DNA from: Acridotheres tristis
Lineage: Eukaryota > Chordata > Aves > Passeriformes > Sturnidae
Direction: 5' to 3'
Assembly: GCA_037013685.1 (NCBI GenBank)
Contig: CM072919.1
Coordinates: 53,500,116-53,564,115, forward strand
Length of the DNA stretch: 64,000 nt
The notes under the pieces are model-generated. The model saw only the letters and a program-made list of their open reading frames with translations, had not been told where the DNA came from and did not search any database. Positions 50,401 to 61,635 of the stretch are shown here, piece after piece (the stretch's first letter is position 1; every line of letters begins with the position of its first letter). Position numbers and translations under genes: made by a program.

Positions 50401-51535
50401 TTTTGGTCAATGGAGGTCATTCTCATTGTAAATGGATTTTCACTCATAAACTATGTGAGATTAGTTTAAGTCCTCGCTGGAGACCCCAGCTTTACAGAAA
50501 TCGTGCCACATGAAAGCAAGATGACTTCTCATTTGAGCTTGTCGCTGTGCAACTTCCAGATGCTGGCACAGCAGCCAGCAGGTTTTGCACAACTATCTGT
50601 CACGGCTGCAGCAAGGAGGGCTGGGGAAATTCCACATTACAAGGAGCTGAGATACATCTATTCTGGGAAATAGCTGGTTCAGAGAAAAACTTGGATGATC
50701 AGAAGGAAATCGACCCTTCTGCTCACATGAAGGTGACCCTATTGCTCCTTATTTTGTAAATCCTGATATCACAGATCTGGAGATGGAGCCATGCTGTTGG
50801 GTTAAAACCTGAATGCAATGTTGAATATCCACATTTGTGGGATTCTAGAGGCTAGTGGTTGATCGAGTTCATCACTGAGAGACGATTTGGGAATGGAGGT
50901 CATTCAGCTAAAGAAGGCGGAAGGCAAAGGAGCAGGATAAAAAGGTCTTTGAGAGATGGGTAAACAATGAGTTAAACAGGTTGTTCATTCACAAGATATC
51001 ACAATAAAGAATGAACTTGACTGAGGAAACAAGTTAGGTCCTTTTTCCCCAGGGAAGTACATAAAATGAAAAAGTGGCCCAAAAAGATGTGTGTGGCTCA
51101 GTGAGCAAAGAAGCACCACTTTTTTCCTGGTGTGCCCAGCAGCAGCACCTTTCAGCTGGCACCCCAGGACCTTCAGGAAAAGACTGCTGCCATGATGCCC
51201 TCAGGCCATGGCTGGAGGAGGCTGTGCCACGCACTGAAGTCTCCTCATGGATCTCAGAGGACTCAGAGCCCATGTCACAAAGCAGGTGCCTCCAAGGCAG
51301 ACAGCTCCATGCTACCAGCTACAGCCCCTGTGATGGTGTCCAGACACCAAGCACCTGAATTCCCTTCTCGCAAACAACGTTTTTATAATTATTGTAGTCA
51401 CAAGCTGGTGGGGCCAGTAAGGGGATACAGAATCCCAGAAGATAAGAGGCTAATGTGTTTGCCTGAAAGGCTGATAGCAGGATGGCTGTGGAACCAACCA
51501 AGGATGGTTGGTTTCAACTGTGAGAAAGAACAGGA
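41463..51535. other. unassigned A+T-rich DNA, no repeats recognised
   Basis: Ten kilobases without a recognised gene or mobile element. Frames are at most about 125 codons and motif-free, apart from the 204-codon frame discussed with the CT tract. A short TACATA/TATA microsatellite lies at 49077-49098. The segment 45729-46000 is dense in transcription-factor-like words and is a weak candidate for a conserved non-coding element. Confidence 0.45.
51492..51513. repeat. perfect 8 bp inverted repeat
   Basis: AACCAACC (51492-51499), a six-base spacer, then GGTTGGTT (51506-51513). It lies 20 bp before the polypyrimidine tract. There is no T run after it and no reason to call it a terminator. Confidence 0.7.
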
Positions 51536-51775
51536 CTTCTTTCTTTCTCTTTCTTTCTTTCTTTCTTGCTTGCTTGCTTGCTTTCTTGCTTTCTTGTTTT
51601 CTTCCTTGCTTGCTTTCTTGCTTTCTCTTTCTTTCTTTCTCTCTCTTTCTCACTTTCTCTTTCTCTCCTTTTTTGCTCTTGCTCTTTCTCTCTTTCTTTT
51701 TCACTCACTTGCTCTCTTACTTTCTTGCTCTTTCTCTCACCTTTAATTCTTCTTTTCCTTTGTCTCCTCCTTTTC
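51536..51775 (+). repeat. 240 bp polypyrimidine tract, (CTTT/CTTG)n
   Basis: Almost all C and T on the plus strand with isolated G (CTTG units) and a few A. It begins with TTTC tetramers, passes through TTGC tetramers and ends in mixed CT. Open frames on both strands (LFSCFLPCL... and KKERKRKK...) are low-complexity translation of this tract, including the end of the 204-codon frame from 51132. Confidence 0.92.
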
Positions 51776-54766
51776 AGCCCCTCATCCAAACTCCACTGCT
51801 TTGTGCTTATGTAGTAGGTCAGAGACTAACCAATTTCCATGCCAAGTGTGTATTTACTGATAAAATTTGGTGATTTTTTGTGGGCTCTCTGACTTCATTC
51901 AATCCTTTTGACCACAAGCATTTACAAATTTTGGGTGCTGCTGTCCCCCTAAGGGTGAAACACCATAGGGGGTGCAGAAAAAAAAAAAAGACAACAGGCC
52001 AGGAGGAAGAAGTACGAGATAATCTAGATGTCACACTCCAAAAAGGTCAGAAGAGAGGGCCAGCTCAGTGGCTTTCTCCAGGAGACAGGTGGCCTCCCAC
52101 TGCCTGCCCTAAGCTTGTCACTCGCCTCACTGGGTGCTCAGACCTCGGCCAGGACCCCAGGGTTCCTCAGGGTCTCTGGCTCCACACAGAGGCCTGTGAT
52201 GCCCAGGAGGAGAAATGCACCACATGGAGGAGAGGGTGAGGACCAGACTCTGGTGTGCTCAGGGAGTTTTGGTTATAATATCAAACCACCCTTGATGATT
52301 ACATTCCTCTGGACAAAGACTTTCACACTTGAGACTCCTGGTGTTTTCCTTCCTATTACCATGATTACAGAGCATGTAATCTCTTTTCTCCTCTTTTTTT
52401 TCCTTCATTTGATCTGTCATCAAGGAGTTGTTTTCTTTGCTCCCCTGGCCACTCTGCCCCTCCCACCCCCAGCCATCTCTGGGAAACACACGCAGGCACA
52501 CATGGCCTTTACTGTAAGGCATCCCTCAAAGCAAGGTAAAAAAAACAAGATCAAAAAGTCACAAGTGTAGCAGATGTCAAGTGGTCCCTCAAGACCTCTA
52601 CTTAACCCCTTCCTCAGGCTTAGCTGGACAAGAAATCAATCAGTAGGAAAGCAAAGCTTTTCTAAAACTTTACTGTGTTTTATTATAAATCAGAGGTCAG
52701 TTTATTTATCCCGGTGCCTTGCACAACTACAGGAAACATTTAATGAACTGGCTTAAAACCCTGGCTCTGAACACACTTTCTACTAATTGGGATTGTTTAT
52801 GACGTTATGTAATAAAGTTTGACATTGCAAACTGTGAACATTTTTACAGTACTTCCTTCTCTTTCTAGCCCTGAAATGTCATCTAAAACCAGGTGTATGA
52901 AATGTCTGTGCAGCAGTTAGGCAATCAATGCCTCTTATCTAAATGACAGAGATGTATGGGGCATTTAAATCCTAATGATTATAAATGGGGGAGAAAATAA
53001 GCGTGGAGGAACTTTTCCATCTTTTTTCTCTAAGTACAGTATGCCTTGCAAATTTATCATATTCTCCACAAGCCACCTTAGGATTGCCTACAACTGCTTA
53101 CAAAATGAAAAATTGCAAACTGCTTTGCGGAGGGAAAATAACTTCTCAAATTGCATCTTTGTCTGCAGTTTCGGGAACGCTGCCCAAGTTAAAGCTGAAA
53201 AAAATGAAATAAAAACAGTAAGTCAGCCTGAAAAGGTAGAAAACTTTGAACAGTTTGTTGGAACAAGCCATTGAAAAATTATTTCCCTGTGAGCAGAGTG
53301 GGTTTTCAAAGTCTACTGAAGACTGGAGTGGAGGAGGGAACAGTTCTACCTATGCATTTTATTCTGAGTCAGTTTTGGTTTACAGCTGCTGGTTCCAGTT
53401 CTGCAATCAGTTCTGCCCTGGCAGACCTTTTCACCTAGGCAGAGATCCTAAGAGGGCTTTTCATCTTTGCACAAGACATAACTCCCCCAGTTAGATCAGA
53501 TTGCAGGATCAGGGCCTGAGCATGAATACATCCAGTCCTCGCAGGAAATGCTTGACTCAGCCAAAGAAGTGTAACTCAAGAAAAAGCACTCTACTTTGTG
53601 TGGAAAAAACAACTTCACTGAATATATTAATCTCTTTCATTCTGTCACTGCAACCAGCATTGGCAAGAAAAAGTGACAGTTGCTCGTTTCTCTGAAGTGC
53701 CAGTCCTCTTCCAGAATCATCCTGGAAGAATAAAATTACAGCTAAATCCTGCACAGGTACAGAGGTCTGTAATTATGTCTCTTCATGCATGACTGGCATC
53801 TTGATTTTGTATGATGCAGTTTGATCTTTATCTGCCTGATTACAGGCACAATGAGAACAAGAGCATGACCTTCATCTCTACTTTTCCACCCCCAGCGGAC
53901 TAGAGATTTTCAGGCCTTGGTCTGACTTATCACTGGTGAACCAGACATTCCCAAGACAAAATAGTGGAAATTTGTTCAGGAGTGCTCAGGAGCTGCAGCA
54001 CACACACACTTTATCTTTTCATGCATCTCAGCCTTATGCTCTTGGAGAACCTCAGCCACACCAACACACACGAAGACATGCACAGCAGGCTCATTGGCAG
54101 ATCCAGCTCCAGCAGGTCTGCATGAGGCAAACCCTTTTCCCTCATTTTTTCCTTCATAACAGATGCCCTCCTCTAAACTCCATCTGTCTGCTGGCTGAGG
54201 ACAATGAATTTCACACATGGAGGCATATACTGGGAGACACATCCCGAGAGAGAATTGAAGGTGGAAATCTAGACCATGTGAGCTAGCAAGGATTAGATCC
54301 AGCTAGCTCCACTGACCCAAAACATGAGAGGACACATGGTGGCATGCAAAAGGGGCAGCCAAACTTAACATGCAAAATCTTGAGCTGCAGTTGGCAGCCA
54401 CAGGGCAAAGGGCACACCAGGCTCAAGGACACACAGAACAGTGCATACTTCTGCAGACATTCATGAGCTCTGGGCTAGGGTTGACAATTCTGGGATACTC
54501 AAATTAGTTATAAACGTGCCTATGGATCTAAGCATGTGACTGCAGGCTCACAGGATTTTCAAACCCAGTCTGAGCAGGATGAATAGATGGCTGGCATCGA
54601 ATTATTCTAGGTCTTAAGCACATAATTTGCCTTCCTGCATCTGAAAATTTAGAAGTATCTGTCTATCTCCTAAGGTTCTAAATACCTTTAAAAATCTGGC
54701 ACTTAACATCTGGGATCTGTGGAACAATTCAAAAGGCTTCTAGTTAAGACAAACAGGGCCAAATCT
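51776..54766. other. unassigned DNA with a G+C-rich patch
   Basis: No gene was recognised. 52060-52250 is G+C-rich and follows an A12 run at 51980. It overlaps a 180-codon plus-strand frame (52028-52570) with no known domain. A decayed retroviral or retrotransposed piece is possible but I cannot name it. Confidence 0.4.
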
Positions 54767-55001
54767 TGTTTTCTGGGTTTTGGGGGTTTTTTTGTTTGTT
54801 TTTGGTGGGTTTTTTGGGGGAGTGGGGGTTGTGTGTTTGTTTGAGTCTTTTTGGTTTTTGTTTGTTTGGCTGGGTGGTTGGTTTTTTGTTGGTTTTTTTT
54901 CTTGGTCTGTTTTTTTGGGGGGAGAGGGTTTGGTTTGGTTTTTGGGGGATTTGTGGGGGTTTTTTGTTTGGTTGGTTTTGGGTTTTTGGTTGGGTTTTTT
55001 T
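54767..55001 (+). repeat. 235 bp G/T-only tract, (TTTTG/GGTT)n
   Basis: Almost exclusively G and T on the plus strand with many runs of three to six G separated by T-rich spacers (54767-55001; rare A or C). Overlapping frames on both strands (GFFWGFF... and KKNPKPTKQKTP...) are translations of this tract and not proteins. The strand asymmetry is extreme. Confidence 0.9.
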
Positions 55002-58000
55002 CTAAAATCGTCCTAAGGACATCTGGAACATAGCTGGGATTCTCACTGCAGTGCTTCATGCAGCGTTATATATTGTTCACTTAGCTCCTGTAGCTAAGGA
55101 GTATTTTTCTGTGTCATTCATAGATAAAATACTATCAAGTCAAGTCAGTGTTTCTTTTTTCTTGATTTCCAAAGAGGACAAAAATATAGCGCAGTTCAAT
55201 TAATCTTTTTTTTTATTAAAAAGCCGTTTTCCTTTCTTTAAGTACCTCCACTGTAACATAAGGGGGAAAAAGGAGAAATAGTTTTCTCTAACGCTACAGG
55301 ATTTTTCTCTTTAATCAAAAGCATTTGATGGCTGAACATTAATAACATGTTTGTCAGTAACAGTAGTCTGGTTCAAACACCATTCTTTGAACTAGAGTAT
55401 CATATTTGGGTACATTGCAAGTCCACAGTGATTTTTACACAGCGTTTTATTTTACCTTTTCCTTGTGTCAAGAGATTCAAGTTACATGTGAACTGACAGA
55501 CTGATGCAATAGATCCTCTGCAGAGAATAATGGTAGGCAATGGGTTTTGTAACTTTTCAAAGTGGACTGCCATATTTCAAGTGTCTAACCTGGTGATTAA
55601 TCTGCTATCATTTACCATTAAATGCTTTGGTCTCTGCTTTCAAATATGCTTTTTGTTTCAGCCTTGTCACGAAATACAAAGAATGACCATTTTTGCTTTT
55701 ATTAAAATCCGTGCCAAAACTATAAAAAATTCCGGGACAAGAAGGACAAAACCCAAAATAAACCTATGAAATTGTGTCATACGGTGACCTAGCCTTAATG
55801 TGGAAGAGATATGATTGTCATGAAGATCTTCCACAGCCATCAAAGTCTGGAAGAATCTCTAAAAGATTACGTCTGGCATTTGAATGGAAACAAATAAATA
55901 TTTAACAGTGTAAGAATATGTAGGTGTCTGTGCCAGACTCCAATAGGGTGTCAATCTTTGATCTTTGAAATAAAAGAATTATTCTTTGTTGGCACGAGAA
56001 TGATTTTTTAATTTTTAGAAAAATTTTAGGGTGGGAACTTTTACAAATATTTGAGAGAGTTTGAGATCATTATAGTTTGTCTAATGTCTCTGATACTGGC
56101 ATATACAATGCAGAGAAATGACAGATTGATGGTCACCACAAATATCAAAGAATATCACCTGCTGGCCCAAATATGGCATACCCTAATGGTGTCAGATTCT
56201 ACTTGTGCTTTTTATTATGGTTTACTTAAAAAGGTCAGAGTAGACTGGGAATCCCAATGAAATTCAATCTCTCCATTTAACAAGGAATCTAGTAAGATGT
56301 CTTGAATAGGATAGGAAAACTGTATTTTGAGGACTGGAGTATTACCACAGGAGTCTTAATCTGGCTACAGATAAATAAACTGACCTGATACTTTATTCAG
56401 AGTCAAGCAATATTTAACTTCTTATTTTTAATTAAAATTTTATTTCTAAGTGTTTCTATGTACAAACATAGGATTTGTGAGAGACGCCATAACAGTGTTT
56501 TATATATAGATATAATACAACAAAATATACCTATCCAAATTCAGGAAAGCAGAAGCCTTGGACAAAAAATGCACTTCTACAAATAGCAATTTATTTGCCC
56601 ACATATCTCCTCTGTGAGGTATATGAGGAGCAAGGGAATATGATCTCATTGAAGAAAGAATGGTTTCCCCTTCCCGATTCCCATCAGCACACAAACCATA
56701 ACCTCACATTTCAGAATATTAGATTTAGTCCCACAGAACAATATGCCACGCAATAGTTCTTTGTCAACTCCTCTTTACCACTATGCCAGGAAGCTGTCCC
56801 ATTTAACACTGTGACAAGATAATAGCTTCATATATTCTTCTCCTACCTCTGATGGAGATGTTTCCCTTCAAAAATAGTTGGCTTTTTAGTGTATGTATTA
56901 AAATATCTGGAAAAAAGTCAGAATCTAAGATCAGTATCTCCCAAATTTTAAATACAACTTCTACTGGGGAAAAAAAAATAAATCATGGGTTTGGTTTCTA
57001 GTGTACTTTCTTTCCTTTACCTCGGACAATGTCACTTTCAAGACTGGAGAGAGGACTTCTTTCACAGATTATCTTTGCAGCCTAGAATCCATTCTCAGAC
57101 ACTGTTTATGTTTGACTCTAGTGAATGCAGTTAGTCCCCCTGCTGTCATGACCACCAAAACTGCATGCAGTTTCTTCCAAAGAAAGACAATAGTCAGGTC
57201 CCATTTGCTGGGAAGTAGATCCATGCCTGCTGACAAAATAAAGGCAGTACTGAGAAAAAAAGGCAGCTTTTAGAGTTACACACAAGATTTCACTTTTCAG
57301 TGCACTCGGCAACAAAAACCAGAACCATCAGAAACGTATGTGCAATGAAAGGTAGTATGTTCCTACAGCATCCATCATTTCTGACAGGAAACCTACAAAA
57401 TCCATATCCTCTTTTTCTTCTCTTTTCTGCTCTCCACCATCAGTCATTCCCTTCAGCCACAGCTGAAAACCCTTGAAGTGTCCTTGAATTATTTGTTAGC
57501 GTGTGTTGCTGACGTCATATTTTTAGGTGAAATGGTTTCTGAGAAGCAGCTTCTGAAAAATCAGGCAGCCTCTCATCCTCCCCTCAGGAAAGAATTCCTC
57601 TGCCACGTCCCTACATTAATGTCAATGAGATGATAGGAGGAGTGAGGTCGGGAGATACTTCAGGCTGCTCTCCTTGGCTGACATGTTTCAAAGCAGTCAC
57701 AGACACTGACTGCAGCATCAGGATTGCCTACTGAGAAATGTAATTCAGGGAATTATAACCAGGCCCCTGGCTGAGCTTCATGTTTTCCCTAAACTGGCTG
57801 AAATCTGGCAACAGGTACCAATGCAGTCTTTTGTGTGTGATGGAAGCACAGGTCTTCAGAAGAAGAAACAAGCAGCAGCTCAGTTGCTGAAATAATTTTC
57901 TGATGGGGCAGTGTACAATACTTTAGTCAACTGCCTTTTAAATTATTTCACTTGCCTCCACCTTTGCCGTTCTTTTGGGTTCAGGTTCTATGCCTGTTCC

Positions 58001-60393
58001 CAGGGAAGTCAGTGGGGAAATGGACCCTGCCATGCGTTGTAGCACCATTGCATATCCTAGGCTGTCTCCCAGCGGAAAGAGGTCATCTTCTGTGGGTAAA
58101 CAGCAAGAACCTCTGAGCTGGTGGTCTAGACGGTAATCAGGTAATCAGGCGTCCTGAGAAGTCATTGTAGCAAAGTTGGCATTTAAGTCTTCAGAAAACT
58201 TTGCAGCAAATCTTGAGCTTTGGCTAAAGAATGATAATCTCTAAACTGTAGCATAAACACCTGCCACAAGAAACCCAGTCTAATGTGACTCTGTCATAAA
58301 ACTATCCTGCTTGGACTGCAGGAGGCTGCAGAGTAGACTTATCTAATGAGAAAAATCGTCACCTTTTTTGGTTAAATCCTAAAGAATTACAAAAAATATA
58401 TTTAAGCATTTATTCCTTTGTCTCACCACAGAATAATGCTTTTTAAACTTTTTAAAAATCTTGTTAATGTGTAAGAAGAACTTAATTTCAGCCTTGAGAA
58501 ATCTGGTGGAATTTTCTCAGATTATCACTGAAAGTGTTGTCAGAAATGGAGTAAAGCATGTGGCATATCCAACTCCACCAAAAGAGCTGTCACTAGGTTT
58601 ATGAATTCAGGTGCTTTCAAAGCAGGAAATATTGTGCCTTTCTCTTAGTGTTGGTCCTGCCTCGGACCTTCATCTGGAGCTTACTGAACCAGCTGCAGGG
58701 GGAGGAGCATAACTCTGTGCCCGGATATTTAATCCTGACCCTCCTGTGGCTGCCTCAAACGCACCAATTGCTGCTAACTCTGCAAGGACACTGTCGCCTG
58801 CACATTGGGAACTAGGGTGATGTAACCAAACCCGGTTTTGCTCAGATTGTGAAGACTGCTGGTGCTGCTGATTGAGACCTGAAAAACTTGCTTTTCTATA
58901 ACTGCCTCTTTTACAATTTTTTTTTTTAGTTTCTTTTGGTTGGGATCACTTTTGGTCATCATTACACCACTTTGAAATCTTACAATCAGGTATGTACATA
59001 GTAATAGCAAGGAATCCCAAACCACTGTTTTCAGCTTACAAAGGACAGTGTACACGGGAGAAAGAAGTAGAAACTATGCAGTATACTGAGGTTGCTTTCT
59101 ATTTCTCTACATTTAGGGCTGAACATGGAGTTAGAAACAGTTTCATTATTGCTGATACATGATATTCAAAACTGAGAACACTGAAGGAATGAAGAATCTA
59201 AACTTTAAACCATAATCACATCAGCTCTTGCAGCTCTTGCACATGAAATATAATGTATTCAGCAGCTGCATGTTCTTCAGGTTGCACCAAAACAGCTGCA
59301 AAATGACTGTGTGCCCCAGTAAAAGTGAAATCCGAAAACAGAGCAGTCTTCATCTTAACCATAATGTACACAGGCCACTACATATGCTACAACAGCACCT
59401 TTCATCAGCAGCCAGCTAGAAGAATCAATTACTTCCTAGAAGAGCTCTGGACATATTTTAAACACAGAAAAAATGCTGTTTTCAAGAGGTTACTTTTCAA
59501 GACTTATAATGAAGTGTCTGACAAAACAATAGGCCTGTGCATTACCAAACTAGACAGAAATGACTGACTTCTCCAACAAGCAAATTCCACAGGACCCAGC
59601 TCTTCTGGAGGAAGAACGAAGGATATACAGCTGTTCCAAGGACAGTGCATCAGCAGACTTCTCTGCAGGGAGCAGGAAACTCTAGATCATACTAGAGTGT
59701 TTTTATTACTTATACCAAACTTCTAAGCCTAAGCAAAGATGGCACTCCCCTAATTCACAACAATAACACTGCAGAAAAGAGTAGAAATCACAAAGGGAAT
59801 GGGTCCTGTTACTCTGCAGAAGGAAATAAATAAATAAAAGACAACAATAGTCTAGCAAGGATCAGTGGACAAACGTGCACGAGGCAAAGATTGCAAATAT
59901 GCAATTCTATCATTTTACATTTTATTGGAATGGGCAGATACTAGAGGATTCCAAGTGTATCACACCTGCAGAGGGAAAGGAGCACATAGGGTAGTATTCC
60001 TACTCAGAAGATAAATAAGCATAACACTCTGTATAAAAGCCCTTTAACTCGTGATATTCATTCTTCCACGAGAATATATCAAACTGGAAAACCATAAATT
60101 CTCCACATGAAATAGAAAGGGTCCTGTGAGGGAAAACGTGGAGACAGATAAGTTAAGTTATAGATGGAGACAGTGGGAATATAGAGCAGTAATGACAGGC
60201 ATTGTCTGATTTTAGAAAGACCTCTACCATCACAAACTGCATCCATTTCACAGAACAGTCATTCAGACTGCTGGCCAGCGACAATAGCCTATGCTGGCCA
60301 CAGACAGAAAGCATGCAACTACTCATCAGTGCAGGAGCCAAGGCGAGGGAGATGTCTTTTCCCTGAGGACAGTTTGTGCAGTGCAGCAGAGCA
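55002..60393. other. unassigned DNA
   Basis: No gene or mobile element was recognised. A full palindromic CRE-type site TGACGTCA lies at 57510-57517 and an 8 bp tandem duplication GGTAATCA at 58132-58147. Frames are under 100 codons without motifs. Confidence 0.45.
57510..57517. promoter_or_regulatory. consensus CRE palindrome TGACGTCA
   Basis: Exact CREB/ATF binding palindrome in an otherwise A+T-rich, CpG-poor stretch. No TATA box or transcript start is evident nearby, so it may be a distal element or chance. Confidence 0.3.
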
Positions 60394-60398
60394 GGGGA
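60394..60398 (+). repeat. target site duplication GGGGA, left copy
   Basis: GGGGA directly flanks the LTR and is repeated exactly at 61100-61104. Confidence 0.78.
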
Positions 60399-60500
60399 TG
60401 TGGGGTTTCAGAGCCTCCGGGTGCCTCCTGTGCACCCACACTGTCGGGCTACTTCTTCTTTTATGTAAAAGCAAAGCGGCTAATAGTTGCTGTAAAGTTA

Positions 60501-60506
60501 TTTATT
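60501..60506 (-). promoter_or_regulatory. LTR polyadenylation signal AATAAA
   Basis: AATAAA on the minus strand, about 100 bp before the LTR's 3' end. Confidence 0.68.
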
Positions 60507-60550
60507 GCAGAAGCACATCAGTCTCAAAAGCAAATACAAAGTAAAGTAAA

Positions 60551-60619
60551 GCAATGGCATAAAGCAATGGCAAAGCTGCAGTGGCAAAATGCACATGGCA
60601 TAAAGCCATGGCATAGAGC
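60551..60619 (+). repeat. degenerate 11-14 bp repeats inside the LTR
   Basis: Five imperfect units of the form CAATGGCATAAAG (CAATGGCAAAG, CAGTGGCAAAATG, CACATGGCATAAAG, CCATGGCATAGAG) in the segment between TATA box and poly(A) signal. Confidence 0.65.
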
Positions 60620-60640
60620 CCCAACTCTCCTTGATGCATG

Positions 60641-60650
60641 TTCTTTTATA
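60641..60650 (-). promoter_or_regulatory. LTR TATA box TATAAAAGAA
   Basis: Strong TATA motif on the minus strand, correctly ordered with the downstream AATAAA of the same LTR. Confidence 0.7.
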
Positions 60651-61099
60651 GAAACTTTCCAGCTATCTAAGACACAAACTCGGACCACTACTCCTTAACC
60701 TATTAGAATTCTGGTTTCTTAGCACGCCAGGCTATGTATAGACTACGTTCATGGCCTATCTTGTTCTAACTGAAAAATGTAAGCAATATTCTTAACTCTA
60801 TTATGTCTGAAGCTAGGTTCTTGGAGCCTCTAAGAAAACACTAGCATGTTTTTTAACCTTCACTAGAACATGTACTACTTCTCAGGCATCTAAGACCTTT
60901 TGCTTACTAAAAGCACTTAAAACTTATTCCATTTACTTACTTATTTTCTCTATCTTATGTTACAACCTAAGTCTTCACCTCTGCCTTATAAGTGAGAGGC
61001 CTAATACACTTCAATCTGTCTAAAAGTTTCAACTCAATCCCTGCATTCTGATCTCTTGCTGAAGGATTCAGAGAAACTCCTGACTTACTGATTCCAACA

Positions 61100-61104
61100 G
61101 GGGA
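61100..61104 (+). repeat. target site duplication GGGGA, right copy
   Basis: Exact match to 60394-60398. Confidence 0.78.
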
Positions 61105-61173
61105 AGCCTGCATTCCATCTTTACCATACTGCAGACATTTAAGGGCCACAGTATTTCAGAAGAAATATCAGAC

Positions 61174-61629
61174 TGTCATAGTTAAGTAACAGTGTCCCCC
61201 AATTTAGTACTTCCATTGAAAAGAACACCACAAACCATTACCCTCACTGCTTTAGTGGGAGACACAAAAGGTATTATTTGATTATGAGTTGAGATAATAA
61301 CAATTTACTGGAAACAACGAGATGAAAAACCAAACAGTAACAGCAACAATAGTAATAACAACAGTGTACGAAGGAGAAGGTGATTTGCATCACCAACCTG
61401 AGACAATGGACAATGGTGGATGGACCCTACGCCCACCAAATTCTCTCACAACCACAAGCCACAAACATCATCATCTCCAAAGTTAGAGTCCCTCAGTTGC
61501 ACCCCCCAAGCCCTCCAAAGTGGTGTGCATGGTATAGAATAACAATGTAGACATACTCACTGGCTCCAGGCTTCACCCCCTCACAGCTAATGCTGAAAAA
61601 TTAACTCTCTTCTGGCCAAAACGAGGACA
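61174..61629 (-). mobile_element. degraded solo LTR, avian ERVL-like
   Basis: Minus-strand LTR of about 456 bp related to the one at 26.7 kb. It starts TGTCCTCG at 61629, followed by AGAGTTAATTTTTC as in that family's U3 start, and includes TTCTATACCATGCACACC near the old promoter. Near the other end it has a degraded poly(A) region (AGTAAATTGTTATTATCTCA at about 61319-61300). The likely 3' terminus is TATGACA at 61174, giving TGTC...GACA ends. Flanks CAGAC (61169-61173) and CAGAA (61630-61634) match at four of five bases. It is shortened compared with the 591 bp copy and lacks a clear TATA box. The termini are my best reading and uncertain. Confidence 0.65.
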
Positions 61630-61635
61630 CAGAAG

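Larger units (their letters stand above)
60399..61099 (-). mobile_element. solo LTR of an endogenous retrovirus, complete, 701 bp
   Basis: Minus-strand LTR beginning TGTTGGAATC at 61099 and ending ...ACCCCACA at 60399, so the termini are inverted TGT...ACA. It is flanked by a perfect 5 bp duplication GGGGA. TATAAAAGAA is at 60650-60641 and AATAAA at 60506-60501 on the minus strand, about 135 bp apart, a compact promoter-R-poly(A) arrangement. Between them is a run of degenerate 11-14 bp units. Flanking DNA holds no gag, pol or env, so it is a solo LTR. Class is uncertain: 5 bp duplications suggest ERVL or ERV1 rather than the 6 bp usual for ERVK. Confidence 0.85.

Noticed and set aside
51492..51513. 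Inverted repeat as a transcription terminator
   Set aside because: Eukaryotic context and no gene upstream; an 8 bp stem alone is not evidence.
51132..51746. 204-codon plus-strand frame, the longest in the window
   Set aside because: Its second half is translation of the CT simple repeat, the first half has no domain or splice context, and the minus strand is open over the same tract.
51867..51895. Possible primer binding site (ATTTGGTG then TGTGGGCTC) of a provirus
   Set aside because: No LTR end, tRNA-complementary 18-mer or gag follows. The resemblance is only a few bases.
52028..52570. 180-codon plus-strand frame as a retroviral or host protein
   Set aside because: I could not match any gag, pol, env or host domain. 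The end is K/N-rich low complexity.
54703..55059. 118-codon minus-strand frame rich in K, P, T, N and the G/F/W-rich plus-strand frames
   Set aside because: Pure translation of the G/T tract.
60399..61629. The two LTRs as the ends of one provirus
   Set aside because: They are of different families, only 75 bp apart, and each appears to have its own flanking duplication.
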